From positions 62,001 through 126,000 of the forward strand of contig NZ_JBBEYB010000001.1 of NCBI RefSeq assembly GCF_037482285.1: a DNA stretch of 64,000 bases. Reading direction: 5' to 3'. Under the pieces are notes generated by a model, which had not been told where the DNA came from, ran no database searches, and saw nothing but the letters and a program-made list of their open reading frames with translations. Position numbers and translations under genes: made by a program. The stretch comes from Aquabacterium sp029268225. Its GTDB lineage: Bacteria > Pseudomonadota > Gammaproteobacteria > Burkholderiales > Burkholderiaceae_C. Shown one piece after another: positions 33,857-43,709 of this stretch; within the stretch, counting starts at the first letter, position 1, and every line of letters begins with the position of its first letter.

Positions 33857-34882
33857 ATGCCACGTCCCATGTCCCTGAGCACACGCCGCCCACAGCGGGG
33901 GGCGGCCTTGCTGATGGCCATGGTCATCGTCACCCTGGTGGCGACCCTGTCCGCCTCGATGGTGTGGCAGCAGTGGCGCGCCGTGCAGGTTGAAAGCGCC
34001 GAGCGCGTGCGCACGCAGGCCACGTGGGTGCTCAGCGGGGCGCTGGACTGGGCGATGCTGATCCTGCGCGAGGACCAGCGCAGCGGGGGGCCCGATCACC
34101 TGGGCGAGCCCTGGGCGATCCCGCTGGCCGAGGCGCGCCTGTCCACCTTCCTGGCCTCGGACTCGTCCAACAATGCCAGTGACGAAGGGGGGGCACCCGA
34201 GGCCTTCCTGTCCGGGCAGGTGGAAGATGCCACCACGCGCTACAACCTGCGCAATGTGCTGTCGGCCGAGGGGGAGCTGGTGCCCGAGGAGGTGGCGGTG
34301 TTGCGTCGCTTGTGCGAGTACGCGGGGCTGTCGCCGGCCCTGGCCGAAGGCATCGCGTCGGCCTGGCGCCGTGCCACCCTGGCCACGCTGGCCGATGACC
34401 CGACCATGCTGGAGAAACTCGGTGGCGAGCAGGCCCGCAGCGAGGCGCCCTTGCAGCCCCAGCGCTTCGATGAGCTCACCTGGCTGGGCATGGACGCGGC
34501 CACCGTCGAGCGGCTGCGTCCGGTGTTGACCGTGCTGCCGCTGCGCACCAAGGTCAACGTCAACACCGCGTCGCGCGAGGTGCTGGCGGCCGTGGTCGAC
34601 GGGCTCGACGTGGGCCGGGCGGCACGTCTGGTGCAGGTGCGCCAGCGCAGTCCCTTCAAGAGTCTGGATGAGCTGAACAATGTGCTGGGGGCGGGCAACT
34701 GGCGTTTCGAGCGGCTCGCCGTCAACTCCGAGTTCTTCGAGGTGCGGGGGCGTCTGCGCCTGGAGGACAACGTGATCGAGCAGCGCCATCTGGTGCAACG
34801 TGTCGGCAACGAGGTCAAGGTGCGGAACCAGTCACGCTTTTCCGGACTCGATCGCTCCGCCGTTTCAGGAGGCACCCCGTGA
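33857..34882 (+). CDS. gspK: Type II secretion minor pseudopilin K
   Basis: A 341-residue large minor pseudopilin. The leader is followed by GAALLMAMVIVTLVATLSAS; GspK lacks the usual Glu5. The helical domain and the C-terminal helix-hairpin-helix-like KVNVNTASREVLAAVV are diagnostic. I start at ATG 33857; a TTG at 33842 overlaps the gspJ stop but is less likely. GspK caps the pseudopilus. Confidence 0.92.
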   Translation: MPRPMSLSTRRPQRGAALLMAMVIVTLVATLSASMVWQQWRAVQVESAERVRTQATWVLSGALDWAMLILREDQRSGGPDHLGEPWAIPLAEARLSTFLASDSSNNASDEGGAPEAFLSGQVEDATTRYNLRNVLSAEGELVPEEVAVLRRLCEYAGLSPALAEGIASAWRRATLATLADDPTMLEKLGGEQARSEAPLQPQRFDELTWLGMDAATVERLRPVLTVLPLRTKVNVNTASREVLAAVVDGLDVGRAARLVQVRQRSPFKSLDELNNVLGAGNWRFERLAVNSEFFEVRGRLRLEDNVIEQRHLVQRVGNEVKVRNQSRFSGLDRSAVSGGTP

Positions 34883-35006
34883 TCAGGGTGTTGCAGCCTG
34901 TCTCGTGCAGGTATGAATCCTTAAGGGATGGGCCGGATCGCCCTCCTACAATCACCGAGCACCCGGCTGGGGTGCGGCAGGGAACACAGACATCTGAAGT
35001 CCGGGC

Positions 35007-36263
35007 ATGAGCATCCTCATCATTCAATTGCCAGCGCGCCAGCGTTCGAGCGCATCAGCGCCCGAAGCCGCGCCTGCCGCGCCGGGGCCTCAGTCCTACG
35101 CCTATGTGCTCAGTGTCGATGGCGAGGCCCTCAGTCGGCAGGGGCGTTGTGAGTTGGCCCAGATGCCGTCGGCCGACAGCGTGGTGGCCGTGCTGGCCCC
35201 CACCGATGTGAGCTGGCATCGCCTGACCCTGCCCAAGGCGCCTCAGGCCCGTTTGCGCGCCGCCTTGGCCAGTTTGCTGGAAGAGGTTTTGCTCGACGAG
35301 CCCGAGCAGCTGCACCTGGCCGTGGCTCCGCAGGCCAAGGTGGGGCAGCCGACCTGGGTGGCCGTCTGTGACCACACCTGGCTGACCTCGCAGCTGATGG
35401 CCATGGAAAAGGCCCAGTTGCGTGTGGACCGCGTGGTGCCGGGCGCTGCGCCGGATGAGCCGGCCACGGTGTTGTTCCACGAGGCTCTGGAGGCGGGCCA
35501 GTCCAGTTGGGAGTCGGGGCACGAGGTGCTGGTGACCTGGGCGGGGCCCGATGGGGTGTCGACCTGGCCGCTCGGCGGCAGCCTGTCGCGCGGCCTGCTG
35601 CCCGATCCCTTGCCCCCTCAGGCCCGTTTTCTGGCGACCCCTCCCGTGGCGTCCCCCGCAGAGCGCTGGCTGGGCCGCGCCGTGACGGTGCAGACCCCGG
35701 CCGAACACATGCTGCTGGCTTCGCGTTCGCTGTGGAACCTGCTGCAATTCGAGCTGGCGCCACGCAGCAAGGGGGCCCATGTCCTGTCCGACCAGTGGCG
35801 CCGTTTCATGTCGCCCGCCTGGCGACCGGTGCGCGTGGGGCTGGTGTCTCTGGTCGTGGTGCAGGTGCTCGGGCTCAATTTGTGGGCCTGGCATCAGCAG
35901 CACACCCTCAAGGCCCGTCAGATGCAGCGCGTGCAACTGCTCCAGCAGGCGCACCCGCAGGTGCGTGTGGTGCTGGATGCGCCCGTGCAGATGCAACGCG
36001 AGACCGACAGCCTGCGCGCGCAAGCCGGTGAGCCCGGTGCCAACGATCTGGAGTCGCTGATGGCCGTGGTGGCCACGGCCTGGCCGCCGGAAACCCCCAG
36101 CGCGTCGGTGCGTTATGACGGTCAGGCCCTGACCGTGGCGCCGCCCGCCGGCTGGGGGCCGGGCGAGATCGAACAATTCCGTGTGCAGCTCGGCGCCGCC
36201 GGTGTTCAGGTGGACACCGAGGCCGATGGGCAACTGACCTTGCGCCGCGGCCCCCGCAGCTGA
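35007..36263 (+). CDS. gspL: Type II secretion system protein L
   Basis: A 418-residue platform protein. The cytoplasmic N-domain has the actin-like fold (about 1-250) that binds GspE. One membrane helix at about 278-298 (VGLVSLVVVQVLGLNLWAW) leads to a small periplasmic ferredoxin-like domain at about 340-418. A 124-base gap before it, the longest inside the cluster, may hold an internal promoter. Confidence 0.9.
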   Translation: MSILIIQLPARQRSSASAPEAAPAAPGPQSYAYVLSVDGEALSRQGRCELAQMPSADSVVAVLAPTDVSWHRLTLPKAPQARLRAALASLLEEVLLDEPEQLHLAVAPQAKVGQPTWVAVCDHTWLTSQLMAMEKAQLRVDRVVPGAAPDEPATVLFHEALEAGQSSWESGHEVLVTWAGPDGVSTWPLGGSLSRGLLPDPLPPQARFLATPPVASPAERWLGRAVTVQTPAEHMLLASRSLWNLLQFELAPRSKGAHVLSDQWRRFMSPAWRPVRVGLVSLVVVQVLGLNLWAWHQQHTLKARQMQRVQLLQQAHPQVRVVLDAPVQMQRETDSLRAQAGEPGANDLESLMAVVATAWPPETPSASVRYDGQALTVAPPAGWGPGEIEQFRVQLGAAGVQVDTEADGQLTLRRGPRS

Positions 36264-36284
36264 AGCACCTTGAAAGTCGTCTGA

Positions 36285-36797
36285 ATGAGTGCTCTGTCCC
36301 AACGTGTTCAATCCTTGCGTCAGGCCTGGCAGGCCCAGTGGTCCGGCATGTCGGCCAGCGAACGGCGCCTGGTCACCGTGGCGGCCTGGCTGGCGGGGCT
36401 CACCCTCGTGGTCATGGTCGGACTGCGTCCTGCGTGGCGCACCTTGCAGACCGTGCCGGCCCAGATGCAGGCGGTCGAGGCCGAGCTGGTGTTGATGCGT
36501 CAGCAAGCCGCCGAAGCGCAAGCGTTGCGCCAGCGCCCGCCCGTGCCGCCCGTGCAGGCCGAGGCCAGCTTGCAGGCGGCCACCAGTCGCCTGGGGGCAG
36601 CGGCACGCTTGAGCCGCCAGGGTGATCGCGCGGTGCTGAGTTTCCAGGGGGTCTCCGGTGAGGCCCTGGCGGCCTGGCTGGAAGAGGTGCGCGTGGGGGC
36701 GCGTGCGCGACCGCTGGAGGCGGCCTGGCAACGCGGTGCCGATGGCGCCTACCAGGGCTCGGTGACCCTGTCCCTGGGCCTGGGAGGTGCGCAGTGA
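36285..36797 (+). CDS. gspM: Type II secretion system protein M
   Basis: A 170-residue partner of GspL. A single membrane helix (about 30-48, VTVAAWLAGLTLVVMVGL) is followed by a short coiled coil and a periplasmic ferredoxin-like domain ending ALAAWLEEVRVGARARPLEA. Its stop overlaps the gspN start (GTGA). Confidence 0.88.
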   Translation: MSALSQRVQSLRQAWQAQWSGMSASERRLVTVAAWLAGLTLVVMVGLRPAWRTLQTVPAQMQAVEAELVLMRQQAAEAQALRQRPPVPPVQAEASLQAATSRLGAAARLSRQGDRAVLSFQGVSGEALAAWLEEVRVGARARPLEAAWQRGADGAYQGSVTLSLGLGGAQ

Positions 36798-37753
36798 CCT
36801 CATTTCAGTCCACCGTGCAAAGCACGATGCAGTTGTGGCGTTTGCGTTGGGCGCGGCGGCCCCGCTGGCTGCTGGGGCCGGAGGCTTACGTCACCCGCAG
36901 CTTCGAATCCACCCTGGAGGTGCTGCGCTGGGAGAAGGTGCGCAAAGCCGGTCGACGCTGGGCCTGGGCGGGGGCCGTGATCGGGGGCGTGACGGGGGTG
37001 GTGGCCTTTGCGCCGGCCAGCTGGCTGGCCCAGGGCGTCTCACGCCTCACGGGAGAGCGTCTCTTGCTGGCCGACGCGCAGGGCACAATCTGGCAAGGAC
37101 AGGCGGTGGCGGTGCTGACCGGCGGTCCCGGTAGCCGTGACGTGCGCGCCTTGCCCGGACGCCTGAACTGGACCTTGCGCTGGCAGGACCGTGGTGTGCG
37201 GGTGGTGTTGCAGCACGACTGCTGCCTGCCGCAGCCCCTGGCCGTGCAATTGCGCCCTGGCTGGGGCCGAGCCCGGGTGGACATCGGCCTGGTGCCAGTG
37301 GACAACCCCAAGGGTTGGCAGGCGGCGGGCACGATCGGGCACTGGCCCGCAGCCTGGTTGAGTGGCCTGGGCACACCGTGGAACACCCTGCAACTCGGCG
37401 GGGTGTTGCGCGTGTCGTCCGACACACTGGCCGTCGAATGGGTTGGCGGGCGTGTGCGTGTCAGTGGACAGGCCGATGTCTGGCTGGACAATGTGTCGTC
37501 CCGCCTGACCACCTTGGACCGTCTGGGGTCCTACCACCTGGGCCTGCGTGCGGACGAGCAAGGCCTCGTCCAGATGTCGATGCGTACCGTCGACGGCGCG
37601 CTGCAGCTGTCGGGCCAGGGCACGATCGGTGCCACGGGCACCCGTTTCCGGGGCGAAGCGCAGGCCAGCGAGGCCGAGCGCGGGGCGCTGGACAATTTGT
37701 TGAACATCATCGGCCGCCGCTCGGGCGACCGGTCTGTCATTTCGATCGGATAA
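36794..37753 (+). CDS. gspN: Type II secretion system protein N
   Basis: A 319-residue membrane-anchored protein with one helix at about 55-77 and a beta-rich periplasmic domain, matching GspN (for example LTGERLLLADAQGTIWQGQA). It starts at GTG 36794, overlapping the gspM stop. GspN is an accessory component whose role is poorly known; it is absent from some systems. Confidence 0.88.
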   Translation: MTSFQSTVQSTMQLWRLRWARRPRWLLGPEAYVTRSFESTLEVLRWEKVRKAGRRWAWAGAVIGGVTGVVAFAPASWLAQGVSRLTGERLLLADAQGTIWQGQAVAVLTGGPGSRDVRALPGRLNWTLRWQDRGVRVVLQHDCCLPQPLAVQLRPGWGRARVDIGLVPVDNPKGWQAAGTIGHWPAAWLSGLGTPWNTLQLGGVLRVSSDTLAVEWVGGRVRVSGQADVWLDNVSSRLTTLDRLGSYHLGLRADEQGLVQMSMRTVDGALQLSGQGTIGATGTRFRGEAQASEAERGALDNLLNIIGRRSGDRSVISIG

Positions 37754-37756
37754 GGC

Positions 37757-40042
37757 ATGAAGACCCATCCCCTGCTGACTCGTCCCCGCGCCACGGCGCT
37801 GGTCATGGCCCTGGCCCTGGGCTGGGGGCCAGGCGGTTTCCTGACTGTGGGCCAGGCCCTGGCTGCCCCGCAGGCGGGGACCCGGGAGGCGATGGTGACG
37901 CTGAACTTCGTCAACGCCGAGATCGAAGGGGTGGCCCGTGCCATGGCCGCCATCCTGGACCGACAGATCCTGGTGGATCCACGTGTCAAGGGCACGATCA
38001 CGCTCTACAGCGACCAGCCCATGAGCACGCGTGCGGCTTACCAGAACTTCCTGGCAGCCCTGCGCGGCCAGGGGTTCAGCGTGGTGGACGTGGCCGGCCT
38101 GCTCAAGGTGGTGCCCGAGGCCGAAGCCAAGTTGCAGACCGGCACGGTGGACGTGGGCGCGGTGCGCCGCTCGGGCGATCAGGTGCTCACCCAGATCTTC
38201 CGCCTGCAAAACGAGAACGCCAACAACCTGGTGGCGGTGCTGCGTCCGCTGATCAGTCCGAACAACACCATCAACGCGAACCCGTCGAGCAACACCCTGG
38301 TCATCACCGACTACGCCGACAACCTGCGGCGCATCGGCCAGATGATCGCGGCCCTGGATGTGCCCACAGCGTCGGACCTGGAAGCCATTCCGCTGCAGCA
38401 TGCCGTCGCCGTGGACCTGGCCCCTGTGGTGCAGCGTCTGGCCGATGGCGGAGGTGCGGCGCCGGCCGCACCGGGCGCAGCGGCGGGGACCGGGGGCACG
38501 CTGGTGATGGCCGATGCCCGCACCAACACCCTGATGGTCCGGGCCTCTTCGCCCGCGCGCATGACCCTGGTGCGCAACCTGGTGCAGCGCCTTGACCGCC
38601 CCGGGAACACCGGCGTGGGTGGCAGCGGCATCCATGTGGTCTACCTCAAGAACGCCGATGCCGTGAAGCTGGCCCAGGTGTTGCGTGCCGCCTACCCAGG
38701 GGCCGGTGGCAGCGGCGCCAGTGGCGCAACGGGCGGCACCACGACGTCGACCACCCCGGCGACCCCAGCAACCGGTAACGCCCTGGGTGGGTCCGGCACG
38801 GGCAACGCTGCCGGTGCTTCGACCCAGTCCACTTCGCCCGTGGCCGCGTCGGCCCAGCCTTCGACCGGGGGCTTCATTCAGGCCGACCCGAGCACCAACT
38901 CCCTGATCATCACGGCCTCCGAGGCGCAGTATCGCCAGCTGCGTGCGGTCATCGATCAGCTTGACGGGCGCCGTGCCCAGATCTACATCGAGGCCATGAT
39001 CGTCAAGGTGGACGCCGAGAAGGCGGCCAGCCTCGGTGTGCAGTGGGCTGGCGGGGCCGGCAACAGCACGCTGGTGGGCGCCGGCGCGAACTTCACCGGC
39101 TTTGGCAAGATCCCGGCCTTGACCGATGTGCTCAGCAGCGCGGCCAACAACGCCGTGCCGGCCATCAACGGCTTCAACGTGGCCTTGGCGCGGCGCCTGA
39201 GCGATGGCAGCATCAGCCTGGGGGCTTTGGCCACCTTCCTCCAAACCGAGGCCGGCGGCAACATCCTGTCCACGCCCAATCTGGTCACCCTCGACAACGA
39301 AGAGGCCAAGATCGTGGTGGGCGAGAACGTGCCCTTCGTGACGGGTACCTACACCAACACCGGTTCGAGCTCCGGCTCGGTCAACCCCTTCCAGACGGTG
39401 GAGCGCAAGGACGTGGGCCTGACCCTGCGCGTGCGGCCACAGGTGGGCGAGGGCGGTGCCGTGCGCCTGACCATCTTCCAGGAAGACGCCAGCGTCAAGA
39501 GCGCCACGGCCTCCGCCGCAAACGGCCCGACCACGTCCAAGAGCTCCATCGAGACCTCGGTGGTGGTCGACGATGGCGAGGTGCTGGTGCTCGGCGGGCT
39601 GATGAAGGACGAGTACGCCGATGGGCAGTCCAAGGTCCCGCTGTTGGGCGACATCCCCTACCTGGGCAACCTGTTCAAGAGTCAGGAGCGCAGCCGCAAG
39701 AAGACCAACCTGATGGTGTTCCTGCGTCCCATCGTGATGCGCAACCAGGATGCGGCCAATGCCCTGACGCTGGACCGCTATGACTACATGCGTCAGCGCC
39801 AGCTGGACAGCCAGCCCAAGGAAAGCACCCTGTTGCCGATCAACGAGGCGCCGGTGATGGACCCGCTCAAGCTCAGCACCCGCATGACCTTGCCTTCGAC
39901 CCAGCAGCCCCTCGACGACCCGGGCAGCCCGGTGACCCAGGTGCTGATGCCCGCGGGATCGGGCTATGGCGCCAAGCTGGCTCCGGTGCCCGAGGCCAAG
40001 CCCGGTGGCGCGGTGCCGCCAGCCCCGTCTGTGGCACCGTGA
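37757..40042 (+). CDS. gspD: Type II secretion secretin
   Basis: A 761-residue outer-membrane secretin. The signal peptide covers about 1-36 (to GQALA). N0-N3 domains follow; between N2 and N3 lies a low-complexity Gly/Ser/Thr/Ala insert at about 315-375. The secretin core starts at about 400 and includes SLGALATFLQTEAGGNILST, VGENVPFVTG and VPLLGDIPYLGNLFKS. The last 100 residues are a proline-rich tail, perhaps the pilotin-binding S-domain. It follows gspN by 3 bases. Confidence 0.96.
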   Translation: MKTHPLLTRPRATALVMALALGWGPGGFLTVGQALAAPQAGTREAMVTLNFVNAEIEGVARAMAAILDRQILVDPRVKGTITLYSDQPMSTRAAYQNFLAALRGQGFSVVDVAGLLKVVPEAEAKLQTGTVDVGAVRRSGDQVLTQIFRLQNENANNLVAVLRPLISPNNTINANPSSNTLVITDYADNLRRIGQMIAALDVPTASDLEAIPLQHAVAVDLAPVVQRLADGGGAAPAAPGAAAGTGGTLVMADARTNTLMVRASSPARMTLVRNLVQRLDRPGNTGVGGSGIHVVYLKNADAVKLAQVLRAAYPGAGGSGASGATGGTTTSTTPATPATGNALGGSGTGNAAGASTQSTSPVAASAQPSTGGFIQADPSTNSLIITASEAQYRQLRAVIDQLDGRRAQIYIEAMIVKVDAEKAASLGVQWAGGAGNSTLVGAGANFTGFGKIPALTDVLSSAANNAVPAINGFNVALARRLSDGSISLGALATFLQTEAGGNILSTPNLVTLDNEEAKIVVGENVPFVTGTYTNTGSSSGSVNPFQTVERKDVGLTLRVRPQVGEGGAVRLTIFQEDASVKSATASAANGPTTSKSSIETSVVVDDGEVLVLGGLMKDEYADGQSKVPLLGDIPYLGNLFKSQERSRKKTNLMVFLRPIVMRNQDAANALTLDRYDYMRQRQLDSQPKESTLLPINEAPVMDPLKLSTRMTLPSTQQPLDDPGSPVTQVLMPAGSGYGAKLAPVPEAKPGGAVPPAPSVAP

Positions 40043-40061
40043 GCCAGGGAGCACGCAAACC

Positions 40062-41486
40062 ATGGGCGCACGCCATCCTCTTCCTTACGCCTTCGCCAAG
40101 GCGCACAACCTGCTGCTGGAGCAAGACGGTGAGCGCGCCACGCTGTGGGCCAGCCTGAACGTTTCGCATGCGGCGCTGTCCGAGGTGATGCGCCTGTATG
40201 CCGTGCACCGCATCGAACACGATCCGCCTGACACCCTGGCACAGCGCATCGCGGCCGCCTATTCGGGCGGTGAGGGCAGTGCGGCGGCTGTGGTCGGCGA
40301 GGTCGAAAGCGCGGTCGACCTGTCTCGCATGCTGCAGGAGTTGCCCGCGGTCGAAGACCTGCTCGAATCGAGCAACGACGCGCCCATCATCCGCATGCTC
40401 AATGCGCTGCTGACGCAGGCGACCAAGGACGGGGCGTCGGACATCCACATCGAGCCCTACGAGCGCTCCTCGGCCGTGCGCTTCCGCGTGGACGGCACGC
40501 TGCGCGAGGTGGTGCAGCCCAACAAGGCGCTGCATGCTGCGCTGATCTCGCGCCTGAAGATCATGGCCGAGCTCGACATCTCGGAAAAGCGCCTGCCGCA
40601 AGACGGCCGCATCTCCTTGCGCATCGGCGGCCGCGCGGTGGACGTGCGGGTGTCCACGCTGCCTTCGGCCCATGGCGAACGCGCTGTGTTGCGGATCCTG
40701 GACAAGGGCGACACCAGCAAGTTCACGCTCGAATCGCTGGGCATGAGCGGCGAGTCGCTCGATCGCTTCAAGCGCCTGCTGCGCCAGCCGCACGGCATCG
40801 TGCTGGTCACTGGTCCCACCGGCTCGGGCAAGACCACCACGCTGTACGCGGGCCTGAGCACGGTCGATGCGTCCACCACCAATGTGCTGACGGTGGAAGA
40901 CCCGGTCGAGTACGAGCTGCCCGGCATCGGCCAGACCCAGGTCAACGCCAAGATCGACCTGACCTTTGCCAAAGCCCTGCGCGCCATCCTGCGTCAGGAC
41001 CCGGACGTCATCATGATCGGTGAAATCCGCGACTTCGAAACCGCGCAGATCGCCGTGCAGGCCTCGCTGACCGGCCACTTGGTGCTGGCCACGCTGCACA
41101 CCAATGACGCGCCCAGTGCCGTCACCCGCCTCACCGACATGGGCATCGAGCCCTTCCTGCTGTCGTCCTCCTTGCTGGGGGTGCTCGGCCAGCGCCTGGT
41201 GCGCAAGTTGTGCCCGCACTGCAAGCGCGAGGATGAGCAGGGCCGCTGGCACCCGGTCGGTTGCACCGAATGCGGCATGAGCGGCTACAAGGGCCGCACC
41301 GGGGTGTACGAGCTCATGGTGGCCGACGACGAGATCCGTGGGCTGATCCACGCGCAGGCGGCCGAGTCCCAGTTGTTCGAGGTGGCGCAAAAGGCCGGCA
41401 TGAAGACCATGCGCGACGACGGTGACCGCCTGGTGGCCGAAGGCGTGACCTCCCTCGAAGAGGTCTTGCGGGTCACCCGCGAATAA
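40062..41486 (+). CDS. gspE: Type II secretion ATPase
   Basis: A 474-residue ATPase that powers pseudopilus assembly from the cytoplasmic face, docked on GspL. Walker A is GPTGSGKTTT, the Asp box is EDPVEYELPG, Walker B ends IMIGEIRD and the His box is HLVLATLHTNDA. The four-cysteine zinc site is CPHC...CTEC near residue 405-425. The ATG at 40062 is chosen; the longer frame overlaps gspD. Confidence 0.97.
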   Translation: MGARHPLPYAFAKAHNLLLEQDGERATLWASLNVSHAALSEVMRLYAVHRIEHDPPDTLAQRIAAAYSGGEGSAAAVVGEVESAVDLSRMLQELPAVEDLLESSNDAPIIRMLNALLTQATKDGASDIHIEPYERSSAVRFRVDGTLREVVQPNKALHAALISRLKIMAELDISEKRLPQDGRISLRIGGRAVDVRVSTLPSAHGERAVLRILDKGDTSKFTLESLGMSGESLDRFKRLLRQPHGIVLVTGPTGSGKTTTLYAGLSTVDASTTNVLTVEDPVEYELPGIGQTQVNAKIDLTFAKALRAILRQDPDVIMIGEIRDFETAQIAVQASLTGHLVLATLHTNDAPSAVTRLTDMGIEPFLLSSSLLGVLGQRLVRKLCPHCKREDEQGRWHPVGCTECGMSGYKGRTGVYELMVADDEIRGLIHAQAAESQLFEVAQKAGMKTMRDDGDRLVAEGVTSLEEVLRVTRE

Positions 41487-41495
41487 GGGCGGGCG

Positions 41496-42716
41496 ATGCC
41501 GGCTTTCAAGTTCGAAGCGCTCAACGCCGCGGGCAAGACCGTCAACGGTCTGGTCGAGGCCGACACGCCCAAGGCGGCGCGGGCGCAGCTGCGCGGCCAG
41601 CAACTGGTGCCGCTGAAAGTGGAGCCCACGGTGGTGGCCGAGGGGGATGCCGGTGGCTCGGGCCAGTTGTTTGCACGCCGTGTGTTCAACGCCACCGCCC
41701 TGGCGATCTGGACGCGCCAGCTCTCGGGCCTGGTCGTCGCCGGCCTGCCGCTGGAGCGGGCCCTGACCGCCCTGGCCGACGAGGCCGAAGACCCGCGCCA
41801 GCGCGAGTTGGTCGCTCACCTGCGCGCCGAGGTCAACGCGGGCTCGACCTTTGCGCGGGCGCTGAGCGGTTCGCCCCGCGAGTTCGACGAGGTCTACCGT
41901 GGGGTGGTGGCGGCCGGCGAGCAAAGCGGCCAGCTCGGCAATGTGCTGGAGAAGCTCGCCAACGACCTGGAAGAGCAGCAGGCCCTGACCTCCAAGCTCA
42001 TCGGCGCCACGCTCTACCCTGCCATCGTCTCGGTGTTTGCCGTGGTCATCGTGGTGGCGCTACTGGTGTTCGTGGTGCCGCAGGTGGCCCAGGTGTTTGC
42101 CAGCAGCAAACGGGCGCTGCCCATGCTCACCCAGTTCATGCTGGGCTTGAGCGCCTTCATGCGCAACTGGGGGTGGCTGCTGGCGCTGGCGCTGATGGGC
42201 GGTGGCACCGGTCTGGTGCTGGCGCGTCGCAACGAGGATTTTCGTGTGCGTTTCGATGCCTTCTGGCTGGGGCTGCCCATCATCGGGCGCCTGGCCAAGG
42301 GCTACAACGCCGCGCGCTTTGCCGGCACGCTGGCCATGCTGGCCGGCTCGGGCGTGCCCATCCTCAAGGCCTTGCAGGCCGCCGCCGAAACCCTGTCCAA
42401 TCGAGCCATGCGCGCTGACGCCATGGACTGTCTGGACCAGGTGCGCGAAGGGGCGCCGCTGGCCTCGGCGCTGGCGGCCAAAAAGCGCTTTCCGGGCCTG
42501 CTGGCCATGTTCGCCCGCCTGGGCGAGCAGACCGGGCAGTTGCCGGTGATGTTGCAGCGTGCGGCCAATCAGTTGGGCGCCGAGGTCACGCGCAAGGCGC
42601 TGGCCATTGCCACCATCCTGGAGCCGCTGTTGATCGTGGCCATGGGCCTGGTGGTGATGCTCATCGTCATGTCGGTGATGCTGCCCATCATGCAGATGAA
42701 CACCTGGGTGAAATGA
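41496..42716 (+). CDS. gspF: Type II secretion inner-membrane platform protein F
   Basis: A 406-residue polytopic protein. Two homologous cytoplasmic domains (about 60-165 and 265-370) flank three membrane segments at about 170-195, 220-240 and 375-400. The start MPAFKFEALNAAGKTVNGLVEAD is typical. It is the last gene of the secretion locus. The prepilin peptidase (GspO) is not in the window. Confidence 0.96.
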   Translation: MPAFKFEALNAAGKTVNGLVEADTPKAARAQLRGQQLVPLKVEPTVVAEGDAGGSGQLFARRVFNATALAIWTRQLSGLVVAGLPLERALTALADEAEDPRQRELVAHLRAEVNAGSTFARALSGSPREFDEVYRGVVAAGEQSGQLGNVLEKLANDLEEQQALTSKLIGATLYPAIVSVFAVVIVVALLVFVVPQVAQVFASSKRALPMLTQFMLGLSAFMRNWGWLLALALMGGGTGLVLARRNEDFRVRFDAFWLGLPIIGRLAKGYNAARFAGTLAMLAGSGVPILKALQAAAETLSNRAMRADAMDCLDQVREGAPLASALAAKKRFPGLLAMFARLGEQTGQLPVMLQRAANQLGAEVTRKALAIATILEPLLIVAMGLVVMLIVMSVMLPIMQMNTWVK

Positions 42717-42720
42717 CGCG

Positions 42721-43638
42721 ATGGCCGCCTCTCTGAATGGCAAGCTGGTGGTCGCGATCTCTTCGCGCGCCCTGTTCGATTTCGAAGAAGAAAACCAGCT
42801 CTTTGAGGGCGCCGATGACCGCGCCTACATGGCCCTGCAACTGGCCAAGGTCGATGAGCCGGCGCGTCCCGGCGTGGCCTTCTCGCTGGTGCGCAAGCTG
42901 CTGGCCTTCAACACGCCCGACGCGCAACGCGTCGAGGTCGTCATCCTCTCGCGCAACGATCCGGTCTCGGGCATGCGCGTGTTCCGCTCGGCGCGTCACT
43001 ATGGCCTGTCGATCGAGCGCGGCGTGTTCACGCGTGGCGAGAGCCCCTGGCGCTACCTGCGCCCCTTGCAGGCACATCTGTTTTTGTCGGCCAATGAGGC
43101 CGATGTGCGCTCGGCCCTGGGCGCGGGCGTGCCGGCGGCGCGCGTGCTGCCCCATGCCGCGCGTGCCGGCGAGGCCCATCCCCACGAGGTGCGCATCGCC
43201 TTCGACGGCGACGCCGTGCTGTTTTCCGACGAGGCCGAGCAGGTCTACCAACGTGGCGGGCTCGATGCCTTCCAGGCCCATGAGGTCGCGCTGGCCGAGC
43301 AGCCCCTGCCTGACGGGCCCTTCAAGCCCTTGCTGCAAGCCCTGCACGCCCTGCAGCAGCACGCAGCCAGCGGCGGCACGAACGGCATGCGCATCCGCAC
43401 CGCCCTGGTCACGGCGCGCGGGGCCCCGGCGCACGAGCGCGCCATCCGCACCCTGATGGACTGGGGCATCGAGGTGCACGAAGCCTTGTTCCTCGGCGGG
43501 CTGCCCAAGGGCGAGTTCCTGCGCGAGTTCGAGCCCGACTTCTTCTTCGACGATCAGACCGGCCACGTGAACAACGCAGCGCCCCACGTGCCGTCGGGCC
43601 ATGTGGCCGCGGGGGTCACGAACGCCCCCGGCGCTTGA
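42721..43638 (+). CDS. 5'-nucleotidase (NT5C1-like family)
   Basis: A 305-residue cytosolic protein. It matches the 5_nucleotid family: AISSRALFDFEEENQLFE at the start, EVVILSRNDPVSGMRVF, HYGLSIERGVFTRGESPWRY and the HAD-like FDGDAVLFSDEAEQVY. Members dephosphorylate nucleoside monophosphates. It begins 4 bases after gspF and may be read through from it, but has no known link with secretion. Confidence 0.85.
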   Translation: MAASLNGKLVVAISSRALFDFEEENQLFEGADDRAYMALQLAKVDEPARPGVAFSLVRKLLAFNTPDAQRVEVVILSRNDPVSGMRVFRSARHYGLSIERGVFTRGESPWRYLRPLQAHLFLSANEADVRSALGAGVPAARVLPHAARAGEAHPHEVRIAFDGDAVLFSDEAEQVYQRGGLDAFQAHEVALAEQPLPDGPFKPLLQALHALQQHAASGGTNGMRIRTALVTARGAPAHERAIRTLMDWGIEVHEALFLGGLPKGEFLREFEPDFFFDDQTGHVNNAAPHVPSGHVAAGVTNAPGA

Positions 43639-43709
43639 CCCTGCGCTGGCTTGTCCTGGCTTTGACGTGGTAAAACTGGGCGCCCCGTTTTGCCCGCCCA
43701 GGATGCCGC

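Noticed and set aside
37040..40063. Very long antisense frame (1007 codons) opposite gspN and gspD
   Set aside because: The protein is low-complexity His/Gly/Gln/Arg-rich, as expected from the mirror of a GC-rich gene. The plus-strand genes are clear.
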